This document shows, piece after piece, positions 25,266-33,781 of a stretch of 64,000 bases of DNA (within the stretch, counting starts at the first letter, position 1; every line of letters begins with the position of its first letter). The stretch covers positions 1,178,001 to 1,242,000 of the forward strand of contig NZ_JAMFTH010000001.1 of NCBI RefSeq assembly GCF_024195295.1, in the 5' to 3' direction. Under the pieces are notes generated by a model that saw nothing but the letters and a program-made list of their open reading frames with translations, did not search any database and was not told the DNA's origin. The translations under genes and the position numbers were made by a program. This stretch comes from Gilvimarinus xylanilyticus (GTDB lineage Bacteria; Pseudomonadota; Gammaproteobacteria; Pseudomonadales; Cellvibrionaceae).

Positions 25266-28200
25266 TTAATTATAATCTTCAACATTTACCGATGATAAAG
25301 ACTTTCTTTCAATCGAAGAGCGGTGGAGACGCCATTTCCGCATTCGCCCCTTAAGCCGGTCGCCAGCAAAATAGGCACAGGGCACCAAGAACAGGGTTAC
25401 TACCGACGAAAACAATACACCGAATGACAGAGAAATAACCATAGGCTGAAGAAATTGGGCCTGCAAGCTGCGCTCGAACAGGATGGGCAACAAACCGATA
25501 AAGGTGGTTATTGAAGTGAGCACGATGGGGCGGAACCGGTCCACCCCGGCCTGCATAACCGCGTTAAAACAGGTTTCGCCACGCTGGCGCAAGGTGTTGA
25601 TACGCTCTAACAACACCAGGTTGTCGTTGACCACCACGCCGGAGCAAGCCAGAAAGCCAAATCCAGAGAACAGACTAAAGTCGACGCCCATGATTAAATG
25701 TCCGATAACGGCGCCTACAAAACCAAAGGGTACGGCGAGCATTACAAGCAAGGGCTGAAACAGCGAGCGGAAGGCGATAGCAAACAGTGCCATGACTACC
25801 ACAAATATTTTGAGAAAGTTCATCCCAAAATTATCGCCAAATTGCGCTTGCGAGCGCAGTGCTCCATCCAAAGACAAATCAAAGCCCAAGTAGGTTTTCT
25901 GCCACTTGGGCAGGTTGGCAGCCAACAGTTCTGAGGTGATGCGCCCCGCATCTACCCCCTCCTCCACTTCAGCGGTCAACGTGATATTGCGTTTTCGATC
26001 AACCCGGCGAATGGTACTGGTACCCGGCACTAACTGGATATCCGCGACCGCCGCAATGGGTAGTTCGCGCCCGTCGGGGGTTCGAATACGAATATGATCC
26101 AAAGTATCCAGCGTGCGCCGCTCGTCCGCTTCGTAACGCAGCATCACCCGCACGTCTTCTTTGGCGCGTGGAATACGCTGAATTTCGACACCGTAAAACC
26201 CCTGACGCACCTGGGAGGCCACATCGCTTAAGGTAATTCCCAGCGCCTCGGCATAGGGCTTTAGCTCAACCTCGACTTCGGTGCGTTCGGTGTCCAAGTT
26301 ATTGCGCACATTAAAAACACCGGGATAGGCCGCTAGCGCCTCACTGACCTCCGCAATCGCCTGCTGCTGTTTATCGCGCCTGTTCTCCAGCATGCTCATA
26401 TTGAGGGTGATATCCGGCCCGCCACCGGCCATGGTGGCGCTCAGGGAGTAATCCTTGGCTTCGGGCAATGGGCCGATAAGTTCGCGCAAGGTATCGGCGA
26501 CATCCTGGGCGCCAATGGCTCGCTCCTCCTCCGGGGTCAGGCCAATAAATACGGTTGCCTGGGTGCCATTCAGGGTGCGGTTTACCTCGCGAATAAAGGG
26601 CTGGCCATTATTGCGCTCCAACAGCTGTTCGTCGGCGGCGGCTTTATCCACTTGCTCACGCACGTAATCGGCGACCTTTTGGGTCTGAGAAAAAGGCGCG
26701 CCTTCAGAAAAGCTGATGCGTATCTGCACCATCGGGTTGGGCACCTGAGGGAAAAAGCTCACGCTGACCCAGCCGGATATTACCACCGCTAAGGTAATGG
26801 CAAACGCAAAGAAAAACCCCAAAAAAGTACTGCCGCGACGCTCGAGCATAGCACCCAAAGTGGGCTGATAACGCGATTGCGCAAAACGCTCCATACCGTC
26901 GGAAAATTTATGTCGAACCCGACTCAGTAACTGAAACGCTTTAACTCGGCTGGGCTTTTCCGGGTGCATATGCGAAAGGTGTGAAGGCAATACCAGTAGT
27001 GATTCCAACAGCGAAAAGCTCAGGCATAAAAACACCACCCAAAAGATCGAGCGAGTAAACACCACAATGTCCGAGGGCACATCGATCATGGGCATAAAGA
27101 AAATAATGGTACTCAACACGGCCAAAAACACAGGCACCATAACCGTTCGGGTTCCGCCAAGAGCAGCGATTTTGCCACGCTCACCGCGTTGCTGATGCCG
27201 GTAAACACTTTCGCCTACAATAATCGCGTCGTCCACCACAATCCCCAGCACCATCAAAAAGGCGAACATGGAAAGCATGTTAATGGACACACCCAAATAG
27301 GGCAGCAGCCAAATAGACCCCGCAAAGGTGGTGGCAATACCCACAACTACCCAAAGGGCCAACAAAGGCCGCAGGAAGAGCATTAAAATCATAAACACCA
27401 ACAGCAATCCGCTAATGGCGTTGTCGGTTAAAAGGTTAAAGCGGCTGTCGAATAAGTCCTTGGCTTCAAAATTAATTTTAAGCTCAACACCCGGTGGCAG
27501 CAGTTGATTAAACTCCTCAACATAAGCGCGGGCGTTCTCGGTACCTTCAAAAAGCAAGGGGTCGTCACTCATTTTAACTTCGAGATTAACGCCCGGCTTA
27601 CCGTTCATAAAGAACTCAATGTTTTCCTCGCTAAAGCCATCGTTGATTTCGGCGATATCACCCAGTAACAACTGCCCGCCATCGCGCCCACTGCGCACTA
27701 CTATATTGGCAAAATCCTGGTAGTCGTATGCCTGGGCGCGAGTTTGAATTTGCAGGTCACCGTCTTTGGTGCGAATGACCCCGGCGGGCACATTCACCGA
27801 ACGCCCGCGAACCGCTTCGGCAAGCTCGTTAAAACTCAGGTTATAGCGACGCAGAGTCTGCTCGGAGACACCAATACTCACCTCATCGCTTTTCACGCCG
27901 TTAATTTGAACCTCAGACACCCCTTCAAGCAGCGACATTTCATCGCGAATTTGGTAAGCCCAATCTTTTAACTGACGTCTGTCGACATCCCCATACAAGG
28001 CGACCCACATTAAAGTTTCGCGGAAAATTAACTGGCTTACCACCGGCCTTTCGGCCGAGGGCGGAAAAGTATTAATGGCGTCGATTCGGCCTTTAATATC
28101 GTTGAGCAGTTCGCGCAGGTCGTGGCCTTCAATAACCTGCACATTCACTTGGCCCACACCCTCGCGCGATTGCGAGGTAATTTGGTAAATGCCCGGAAGA

Positions 28201-28421
28201 TCGGCGATAGCCTCTTCAATGCGAACCACTATTTGCTGCTCTACTTCGGCAGGAGCCGCGCCGGGGTAAGGCATGCTGATGTTAATCATGTTCCCCTCGT
28301 AACGGGGAAAGGCTTCTTTTTCAACCGATGAATAGCTAAAAAAACCGCCCAGCAACATGGCCAGCATCAACAAATTGGCGGCGATGGGATTGTCCACGAA
28401 CCATTTGATTAAACCATGCAT
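25266..28421 (-). CDS. RND (HAE-1-like) efflux transporter, inner-membrane pump
   Basis: A 1051-residue proton-driven transporter of the AcrB type. Both repeats show the usual TM1, a large periplasmic loop and TM2-6. The proton-relay pair is present in GIVVDDAIIVGESVY (about residue 400), and the second-half equivalent reads GVVVNDNLVLLERIN. The conserved N-terminus IKWFVDNPIAANLLMLAMLLGG and SMPYPGAAPAEVEQQIV are typical. It should work with the adaptor encoded three bases upstream and an outer-membrane TolC-type channel from elsewhere; no channel gene is in the window. ATG with GGGAG inside the adaptor 3' end. Substrate range is not predictable. Confidence 0.94.
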   Translation of the reverse strand: MHGLIKWFVDNPIAANLLMLAMLLGGFFSYSSVEKEAFPRYEGNMINISMPYPGAAPAEVEQQIVVRIEEAIADLPGIYQITSQSREGVGQVNVQVIEGHDLRELLNDIKGRIDAINTFPPSAERPVVSQLIFRETLMWVALYGDVDRRQLKDWAYQIRDEMSLLEGVSEVQINGVKSDEVSIGVSEQTLRRYNLSFNELAEAVRGRSVNVPAGVIRTKDGDLQIQTRAQAYDYQDFANIVVRSGRDGGQLLLGDIAEINDGFSEENIEFFMNGKPGVNLEVKMSDDPLLFEGTENARAYVEEFNQLLPPGVELKINFEAKDLFDSRFNLLTDNAISGLLLVFMILMLFLRPLLALWVVVGIATTFAGSIWLLPYLGVSINMLSMFAFLMVLGIVVDDAIIVGESVYRHQQRGERGKIAALGGTRTVMVPVFLAVLSTIIFFMPMIDVPSDIVVFTRSIFWVVFLCLSFSLLESLLVLPSHLSHMHPEKPSRVKAFQLLSRVRHKFSDGMERFAQSRYQPTLGAMLERRGSTFLGFFFAFAITLAVVISGWVSVSFFPQVPNPMVQIRISFSEGAPFSQTQKVADYVREQVDKAAADEQLLERNNGQPFIREVNRTLNGTQATVFIGLTPEEERAIGAQDVADTLRELIGPLPEAKDYSLSATMAGGGPDITLNMSMLENRRDKQQQAIAEVSEALAAYPGVFNVRNNLDTERTEVEVELKPYAEALGITLSDVASQVRQGFYGVEIQRIPRAKEDVRVMLRYEADERRTLDTLDHIRIRTPDGRELPIAAVADIQLVPGTSTIRRVDRKRNITLTAEVEEGVDAGRITSELLAANLPKWQKTYLGFDLSLDGALRSQAQFGDNFGMNFLKIFVVVMALFAIAFRSLFQPLLVMLAVPFGFVGAVIGHLIMGVDFSLFSGFGFLACSGVVVNDNLVLLERINTLRQRGETCFNAVMQAGVDRFRPIVLTSITTFIGLLPILFERSLQAQFLQPMVISLSFGVLFSSVVTLFLVPCAYFAGDRLKGRMRKWRLHRSSIERKSLSSVNVEDYN

Positions 28422-28424
28422 GAT

Positions 28425-29636
28425 TTATTCTCCCACCGAGTTCGCGGCCACATCCACCTTGACATCGCTGTCTGTAACAGGTGGTGGCTGGACCGCGTTA
28501 ACGGGATGGGGGTCAACCGCCACACCTATCGGGGTCAAACTCTGCTTTTCCAGGCTGACTAAAGTATCGGCTGCCAGGTCGCTGCGCACCCAAATCTGTT
28601 CGGCGTTTTTATGCAATACAGAAACAGAAGATTCGACAATGGCATTGTCGTCATCAAGGGTGAGCAACTTATCGCGCTTATACAAAGCCCGGCGCGGTAG
28701 CACACTAACGCCCTCTAGCGAGCGCCCATCGATGCGCGCTTCAACGAAAAGACCCGGCAGCAGCGGAACGGGTTGCGCGAAAGGTTCAGCCACCTCGACT
28801 ACCGCGTTATACATACGGGTATCGGCATCGACAAACGCCTGGGTGCGCACTAGATGACCGGCCCACTGATGGGTCTGTCCGGCCACGGTACCGGTGATGG
28901 TTACCGCAGGTTTACTCGCTTCGGTGTGGGGCGTAGCAAAGGGTAAATCAATCAGCGCCGCTTGCTGTTCGGTAAGCGGCAAACGTACCTCGACGATGGC
29001 GGAATCGTACACGCTCGCAAGCGCAGTACCGGCGCTCACATATTGCCCCACATCAACCAAAGTCTCTTTGACCCTGCCGGCATAGGGCACCTGAATGTGA
29101 GTGCGCTCAAGGTTCAGCTGGGCGACTTTTAGGTCTGCTTGAGCCGATGCGAGACGGGCTTTGGCTGCCGCCAGCTGGGGTTTGCGCATAAACAAATCAT
29201 TGGCGCTTTTATCACCTAAGTCGCGCCACTCGCGCTGGGCCTGCCGTCCTAAACCCTGTTCTTCGGCCACCGCCTGCTGAGCTTCGGCCACCCGGGCCTG
29301 AGCCTGTAACAGAGCCGCCTGATAATCCGCATCGTCAATGCGCATTAGCTCTTCACCGGAGGCAAAAAAGCCCCCATCTACAAACCCCGAGCCCACTGCG
29401 GTTACCTCACCCGAGACCTGCGCAATTACGGTGATTTCGCGTTTGGGTGTCACCGTCCCCGACACGGTCACCGCCAAGGCTGTGGGCTGGGGTTGCAAAG
29501 GCGCCACGTCAACTTGCACCAATGCCGGATCGCCTGGCGGGGGTTGAGGCACGGGCTTGGGTTTTGCGACGACCAACACGGCAACAGTGATAATACCCAC
29601 CAGGCATATTCCCAGCGGTAGAATAAACTTCTTCAT
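28425..29636 (-). CDS. RND efflux periplasmic adaptor (membrane fusion protein)
   Basis: A 403-residue adaptor starting at ATG 29636 with GGAG upstream. An N-terminal anchor (ILPLGICLVGIITVAVLVVA) and a proline-rich segment precede a barrel-sandwich (VTPKREITVIAQVSGEV), a helical hairpin (about 105-170, alanine/glutamine-rich coiled coil) and the returning lipoyl half (LERTHIQVPYAGRVKETLVDVGQYV), then beta-barrel and membrane-proximal domains. It bridges the RND pump and an outer-membrane channel. It is the first gene of a two-gene unit with no visible regulator next to it; upstream DNA to 29785 holds only the presumed promoter. Confidence 0.92.
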   Translation of the reverse strand: MKKFILPLGICLVGIITVAVLVVAKPKPVPQPPPGDPALVQVDVAPLQPQPTALAVTVSGTVTPKREITVIAQVSGEVTAVGSGFVDGGFFASGEELMRIDDADYQAALLQAQARVAEAQQAVAEEQGLGRQAQREWRDLGDKSANDLFMRKPQLAAAKARLASAQADLKVAQLNLERTHIQVPYAGRVKETLVDVGQYVSAGTALASVYDSAIVEVRLPLTEQQAALIDLPFATPHTEASKPAVTITGTVAGQTHQWAGHLVRTQAFVDADTRMYNAVVEVAEPFAQPVPLLPGLFVEARIDGRSLEGVSVLPRRALYKRDKLLTLDDDNAIVESSVSVLHKNAEQIWVRSDLAADTLVSLEKQSLTPIGVAVDPHPVNAVQPPPVTDSDVKVDVAANSVGE

Positions 29637-29784
29637 TGTGCGCTCCTGCAAAGCGAATCTACGGTTGTTATTGTGACGCCATACTACCGAATTCAGATGC
29701 ACAACGCTCAAACAAACAATGCTGAGAGATCAGCAATTATAGAAACTTGCCCTAAAGATCAGATATATACGATGTTTAACGACT

Positions 29785-30006
29785 CTAATCCACGGGGCGG
29801 CCCAAGTGTTTGAGGGCCACCAACCGCAAGATATACCCCAGCTTGAAAATGGCGGGAAAAATAATCAGCGCAATATGCGATATTAATACACCGCCTAAAG
29901 AGAGAGACTCGGCGATAACATACGCCGAGTAAAGTGCCGCAGTGCTTAACAGTGCGCATACCGCCATGATGATGTGCGCTGCATTTAAAAGCGTTTGCCC
30001 ATTCAT
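29785..30006 (-). CDS. Small two-helix membrane protein, putative NsrR-regulon member
   Basis: A 73-residue hydrophobic protein with two or three membrane segments (AAHIIMAVCALLSTAALYSAYVI and VLISHIALIIFPAIFKLGYIL) and a short basic tail. I do not recognise a family. The ATG at 30006 has GAGGTGGAG upstream; an in-frame GTG three codons earlier overlaps that ribosome site and is less likely. Its start lies 36 bases from a near-perfect NsrR operator that it shares with divergent nnrS, so it is probably induced by nitric oxide. A role in NO handling or membrane-protein support is inference only. Confidence 0.75.
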   Translation of the reverse strand: MNGQTLLNAAHIIMAVCALLSTAALYSAYVIAESLSLGGVLISHIALIIFPAIFKLGYILRLVALKHLGRPVD

Positions 30007-30041
30007 TGACTCCACCTCGGTGCCGACTTGCCCATCAAACT

Positions 30042-30064
30042 AAGATGCATTAATCATGCATCTT
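30042..30064. promoter_or_regulatory. NsrR operator (strong)
   Basis: 23-bp palindrome with 11-base halves AAGATGCATTA and TCATGCATCTT around one A, matching 10 of 11 positions. This agrees with the known NsrR consensus (AAGATGYATTT halves). It is centred between the small membrane gene and nnrS, and the cognate regulator gene is in the same operon. Confidence 0.9.
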
Positions 30065-30068
30065 TTAT

Positions 30069-30091
30069 ATAATGTATAATAGATACATCTT
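30069..30091. promoter_or_regulatory. Second, weaker NsrR-like site overlapping nnrS -10 boxes
   Basis: Core ATGTAT...ATACAT with one complete AAGATGTATCT half on the minus strand and a degenerate other half. A TATAAT hexamer lies inside it (30075-30080) and another overlaps its left edge (30068-30073), so binding would block the nnrS promoter. Confidence 0.65.
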
Positions 30092-30105
30092 TTGGGAAAA
30101 TCAAA

Positions 30106-31269
30106 ATGAAAATTCTACTGGCCGCGCCGTTTCGACTATTTTTTACCGCATGCTCCGCCTATGCGGTGATAATGCTGATTGGCTGGACTGGTTTTTTATT
30201 TACCGGCTGGCCTCTGGCAGATGGCATGGATCCATTTAAATGGCACAGCCACGAAATGCTGTTCGGCTTTGGCGGTGCCGCGATTGCGGGCTTTTTGCTC
30301 ACCGCCGTTGCCAATTGGACCCAGACCAAAGCTCTGTCAGGCGCGCCATTGCTCGCTCTGTTCACTTTATGGGTGCTGGGCCGGGTGGGGTTTTGGGGAT
30401 CGGCCTATATTCCTGCGCCCGGGCGGGCACTATTGGATCTTGGGTTTTGGTTGGCGCTTTTAAGCTACGTCACTTACTTACTCTTCGTGCAGAGAAGCAC
30501 TCGCAACCTTCCCGTTGCCGGCATCATTGCACTACTGACTTTAGCCAACACGTTTATGCACTGGGGGTTTATTAGTGGACAAATCCGTGTATTAACTGCG
30601 GGGCAACAATGGGGATTGGGGCTCCTTGCGTTATTAATCGCTATGATTGGTGGCCGCATTATCCCCCTGTTTAGTCGCAACTGGCTGCAACAACGCGGTG
30701 CCAACCCCAATCTGGTCACCCAATACGCGCTACTGGATAAAACAGCGCTGATCACCCTGTTAATTTGGGCAGTGTCCCTACCTCTGGCATCCGGGCCGCT
30801 TTCCGGCCTGCTCGCTCTCATCGCCGCATTGCTACACAGCGCGCGCTTGCTTTTTTGGCGTGGCTGGCGAATGCGCGCCCAACCCTTGCTATGGATTTTG
30901 CATTTAGGTTACGGATGGCTAGTCGTCAGTTTATGGTTACAGGCTTTGTCTCGCTGGTTTTTGCTGCCCCCTACTGTGTGGCAGCACACCCTAGCGGTGG
31001 GCGGGCTGGGCACGATGATTCTCGCGGTGATGACACGAGTAGCCATGGGCCACACCGGGCGTCCGCTAGCGCTGGTTAAAGGCGGCTTGTTCATTTATGG
31101 GTTTATCACGCTCGCGGCCTTTACTCGGCTACTAACCGCTGTCGGAGTTCTGGCTTTTACGCCGGGGATTATGTCATCCGCAGTCTTTTGGATACTGGCT
31201 TATGGTTTGTTCGTGATACTCTACGTGCCCGTGCTTTGCGCGCCGCGCGCCGATGGCCGCGCCGGTTAA
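30106..31269 (+). CDS. nnrS: NnrS family haem-copper membrane protein
   Basis: A 387-residue polytopic inner-membrane protein with about twelve hydrophobic segments. The N-terminal PFRLFFTACSAYAVIMLIGW and WHSHEMLFGFGGAAIAGFLLTAVANWT are the NnrS signature; conserved histidines (HSHE, and later MGHTGRPL) are candidate haem/copper ligands. NnrS protects against nitric oxide and is controlled by NsrR or NnrR in many proteobacteria; the exact chemistry is unresolved. It is the first gene of nnrS-nsrR-sirB2, behind two NsrR-like sites. ATG at 30106 with a weak GGGA. Confidence 0.93.
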   Translation: MKILLAAPFRLFFTACSAYAVIMLIGWTGFLFTGWPLADGMDPFKWHSHEMLFGFGGAAIAGFLLTAVANWTQTKALSGAPLLALFTLWVLGRVGFWGSAYIPAPGRALLDLGFWLALLSYVTYLLFVQRSTRNLPVAGIIALLTLANTFMHWGFISGQIRVLTAGQQWGLGLLALLIAMIGGRIIPLFSRNWLQQRGANPNLVTQYALLDKTALITLLIWAVSLPLASGPLSGLLALIAALLHSARLLFWRGWRMRAQPLLWILHLGYGWLVVSLWLQALSRWFLLPPTVWQHTLAVGGLGTMILAVMTRVAMGHTGRPLALVKGGLFIYGFITLAAFTRLLTAVGVLAFTPGIMSSAVFWILAYGLFVILYVPVLCAPRADGRAG

Positions 31270-31282
31270 TTTGAGGACTAAC

Positions 31283-31720
31283 GTGAGACTGACCCGCTAC
31301 ACCGATTACGCCTTACGCGTCTTAATGTACTTGGCGGTAACAGACGAGCGCTGCACCATTGCCGACATTGCCGATCGATACCAGATTTCTAAAAATCACT
31401 TAATGAAGGTAGTGCAACAGCTTAATCAGCAAGGCTATGTCAGTGCCACCCGGGGCAAAAGCGGCGGCTTAAAACTGGGGCGAGACAGCGCGCAGATTAA
31501 CTTGGGCGAGTTAATACGCCATACCGAAGCCGATTTTTCCATGGTAGAGTGCTTCGACCCGGCCAGTGACCACTGTCGTTTAACCCAGGCGTGCCGTTTG
31601 AAAGGTATTATTGACGAAGCCCTTCAGGCGTTTTTATCCGTTTTTGACCAATACACGCTGGCCGATTTAATCGGCAATAATAAACAACACACCCAACTTG
31701 TGAGACTGCTGAACCTATGA
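31283..31720 (+). CDS. nsrR: Nitric-oxide-sensing Rrf2 repressor NsrR
   Basis: A 145-residue Rrf2-family regulator. Winged helix at about 1-65 (MRLTRYTDYALRVLMYLAV, then ISKNHLMKVVQQLNQQGYV) and the three cluster-ligand cysteines C90, C98 and C104 in VECFDPASDHCRLTQACRLKG. NsrR binds an Fe-S cluster; NO nitrosylates it and releases DNA. The start is GTG at 31283 with GAGGA upstream, giving the family N-terminus; earlier in-frame codons are not used. It is cotranscribed with nnrS, so it represses its own operon and NO induces it. Its stop overlaps the next ATG (ATGA). Confidence 0.94.
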   Translation: MRLTRYTDYALRVLMYLAVTDERCTIADIADRYQISKNHLMKVVQQLNQQGYVSATRGKSGGLKLGRDSAQINLGELIRHTEADFSMVECFDPASDHCRLTQACRLKGIIDEALQAFLSVFDQYTLADLIGNNKQHTQLVRLLNL

Positions 31721-32082
31721 GCTATATGGCCCTAAAACACTCCCACCTGTTATTCGTCGCCTTATCGGTAGGCTTTTTTCTTATTCGCTTTATAGGCCGC
31801 GAAGCCGGCGCAAATTTCGTGAGAGGCAAGTTTTGCAAAATCGCCCCTCATGTTATTGATACCTTGTTGCTGGCTACCGGGGTCGGCTTGGTTGTGGTAG
31901 TGGGCTATCCCTTGTGGCCCGTCAATTGGTTAACGGTCAAACTGGCACTGGTGGTTAGTTATATTCTGCTCGGTGTTATCGCCCTTAAATCGACCCGGAA
32001 AACCCCAAGCCGTGTGGCCGCCGCCCTGGCCATTGCCTGCATATTGGCCATTGGCCATTTGGCAGTCAGTAAAGCGTTTTAA
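31717..32082 (+). CDS. SirB2-family membrane protein
   Basis: A 121-residue protein with four hydrophobic segments and the SirB2 pattern: KHSHLLFVALSVGFFLIRFIGR at the start, APHVIDTLLLATGVGLVVVVGYPL in the middle and LALVVSYILLGVIALKS near the end, with conserved histidines in two helices. The family's biochemical role is unknown; the histidines suggest haem or metal binding (inference). Its ATGA overlap with nsrR couples it to the NO-responsive operon. Confidence 0.85.
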   Translation: MSYMALKHSHLLFVALSVGFFLIRFIGREAGANFVRGKFCKIAPHVIDTLLLATGVGLVVVVGYPLWPVNWLTVKLALVVSYILLGVIALKSTRKTPSRVAAALAIACILAIGHLAVSKAF

Positions 32083-32144
32083 GGTCTGTCGCCACTGTCA
32101 ATGCAGCTCTAAATAGCTTTTCAACATTCCGGGAAGCTGGCACT

Positions 32145-33032
32145 TTAGGCGAAATACTGCTTAAAGGCGGCGCCCAGAGCGCGGGTCGCGGGGCCCGCCA
32201 AATCGGGTTCGGCGTAAACCAAATACACCGCCACCTTGCGCTCGACTCCCTGGACCATAGGCAGGCGCTTGAGCGCGCCGCTTTGCAAATGCTCGTCAAT
32301 GTAGCCCGAGGGCAGCCAGGCATAACCCAACCCGCGCCGCACGGCCGTTAGCGAGGTGGTAATGTGGGCCAGCGTCCAGCGTTGATCCGCCTCTTGCCAG
32401 CCTGCGGTATAGCGGCGGTGAATACCCGAATCGCGCACCACCAATTGGCGGTGATGGCGCAAATCCTCTTGAGTAATCGACCGCCCCAAGTGGTGCAGAG
32501 GGTGTTCGGGCGCGGCTACGCCAATCAGCGAAATATCCGTTAAGTGATCGCCCATAAACCCGGCGGGCATACGCCCGGTAATCGCCAAGTCCACCTGTTT
32601 CTGCACCAGTGCATCTTCAGTGCCGCTTAACACCGACTCCAGCACATCCACACGGGTAGCGGGAAACCCTTCGGCAAACTCCGCCAGACAATCGAGTACC
32701 TGGGTGCCGGGAATCAATAAATCCGCCGCCAAGCTGACCACCGGCTCTATTTTTTGGCTCATTCGGGCGGCGGCACTTTCCAAGGCCTCGGCCTCATCCA
32801 GTAGATGCTTGGCGCGGCGGTACAAGCTCTCACCGGCAGCGGTGGGGTTGGCGCGACGCCCCTCGATTTTAAAGACCGCCACATTCAGGGCCTGCTCAAG
32901 CTGACTAATAGCGTAAGAGACGGTCGATTGGCTCTTACACAGAGTTTCCGCCGCCCGGGCGTAGCCCCCCTGCTCTATAACCGCAATCAAAGCTCGCCAC
33001 TGATCCAATGTGACTTTGACGTCTTTGCTCAT
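32145..33032 (-). CDS. LysR-family transcriptional regulator
   Basis: A 295-residue LTTR. The N-terminal winged HTH (about 7-65: LDQWRALIAVIEQGGYARAAETLCKSQSTVSYAISQLEQAL) is followed by a linker helix and a periplasmic-binding-like effector domain (about 95-295). It diverges from azoR with 114 bases between, and a perfect TCGAA-ATA-TTCGA palindrome lies 18 bases before its start, the usual arrangement for self-repression and activation of the divergent gene. The effector is unknown; azoR and pirin as targets suggest a quinone or electrophile signal (inference). Confidence 0.93.
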   Translation of the reverse strand: MSKDVKVTLDQWRALIAVIEQGGYARAAETLCKSQSTVSYAISQLEQALNVAVFKIEGRRANPTAAGESLYRRAKHLLDEAEALESAAARMSQKIEPVVSLAADLLIPGTQVLDCLAEFAEGFPATRVDVLESVLSGTEDALVQKQVDLAITGRMPAGFMGDHLTDISLIGVAAPEHPLHHLGRSITQEDLRHHRQLVVRDSGIHRRYTAGWQEADQRWTLAHITTSLTAVRRGLGYAWLPSGYIDEHLQSGALKRLPMVQGVERKVAVYLVYAEPDLAGPATRALGAAFKQYFA

Positions 33033-33049
33033 TGTTGTCCACCCAGAGT

Positions 33050-33062
33050 TCGAAATATTCGA
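33050..33062. promoter_or_regulatory. LysR-type binding palindrome
   Basis: TCGAAATATTCGA, 5-base arms around ATA, in the lysR-azoR gap. It resembles the T-N11-A class of LTTR boxes. Confidence 0.6.
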
Positions 33063-33146
33063 TCAATCTACCGTAAAAACTTGTATTTATCATCTATTTC
33101 TCAAGGGTTTTAATAACACCATCGAATTCAGCAATGGGAGAAACTA

Positions 33147-33752
33147 ATGAAAACTCTGTTACAGATTAAAAGCAGTTTGAACGGTGACGACGGACAATCA
33201 AGCTACCTGAGCAATCAATTTGTCCAACGCTGGAAAGCGCAACACCCAGACGGGCAGGTTGTGGTGCGGGATTTGGCCGCAAACCCGGTGCCTCACCTGG
33301 ACGGCGAGCGCTTTAACGCTTTTTTAACGCCTGCTGACAAGCGCAGCGCGCAAGAGCAGAAAATCGTCGACTACTCGGATGAGCTGATTGCCGAAATCAA
33401 ATCGGCGGACGTTATCGCTCTGGGCTTACCCATGTACAACTTTGGGATTCCGTCCACTCTTAAAGCCTATTTTGACCACATCGCCCGCTCGGGAGTCACC
33501 TTCCGCTACACCGCCGAAGGTCCAGAGGGGCTGCTGCCCAATATTCCAGTCTATATTTTGGCTGCGCGCGGCGGTATCTACCAGGGGACTCAGGCCGACT
33601 CGCAAACCGGTTATATGCAAACATTTTTGGCCTTTTTGGGACTGAAAAATACCCAGTTTATTTACGCCGAAGGCTTAGCCATGGGTGAAGAAGGCAAAGA
33701 CAGTGCTCTTAATCAGGCTGTTGCAACCATCAAAGACTCGGTAGCCGCATAG
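33147..33752 (+). CDS. azoR: FMN-dependent NADH:quinone reductase / azoreductase
   Basis: A 201-residue flavodoxin-like enzyme of the AzoR family, which reduces quinones and azo compounds by two electrons using NADH and FMN. Visible motifs are the N-terminal phosphate loop IKSSLNGDDGQSS, the flavin-contact block PMYNFGIPSTLKAYFDHIARSGVTFRY (about 95-120) and ARGGIY (about 140). ATG with GGGAGA upstream. It is divergent from the LysR gene and 29 bases ahead of the pirin gene, a pairing common in proteobacteria and likely a quinone/electrophile-stress unit. Confidence 0.94.
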   Translation: MKTLLQIKSSLNGDDGQSSYLSNQFVQRWKAQHPDGQVVVRDLAANPVPHLDGERFNAFLTPADKRSAQEQKIVDYSDELIAEIKSADVIALGLPMYNFGIPSTLKAYFDHIARSGVTFRYTAEGPEGLLPNIPVYILAARGGIYQGTQADSQTGYMQTFLAFLGLKNTQFIYAEGLAMGEEGKDSALNQAVATIKDSVAA

Positions 33753-33781
33753 AACAGCGGTCAAACAGGAGGCACATTCAA

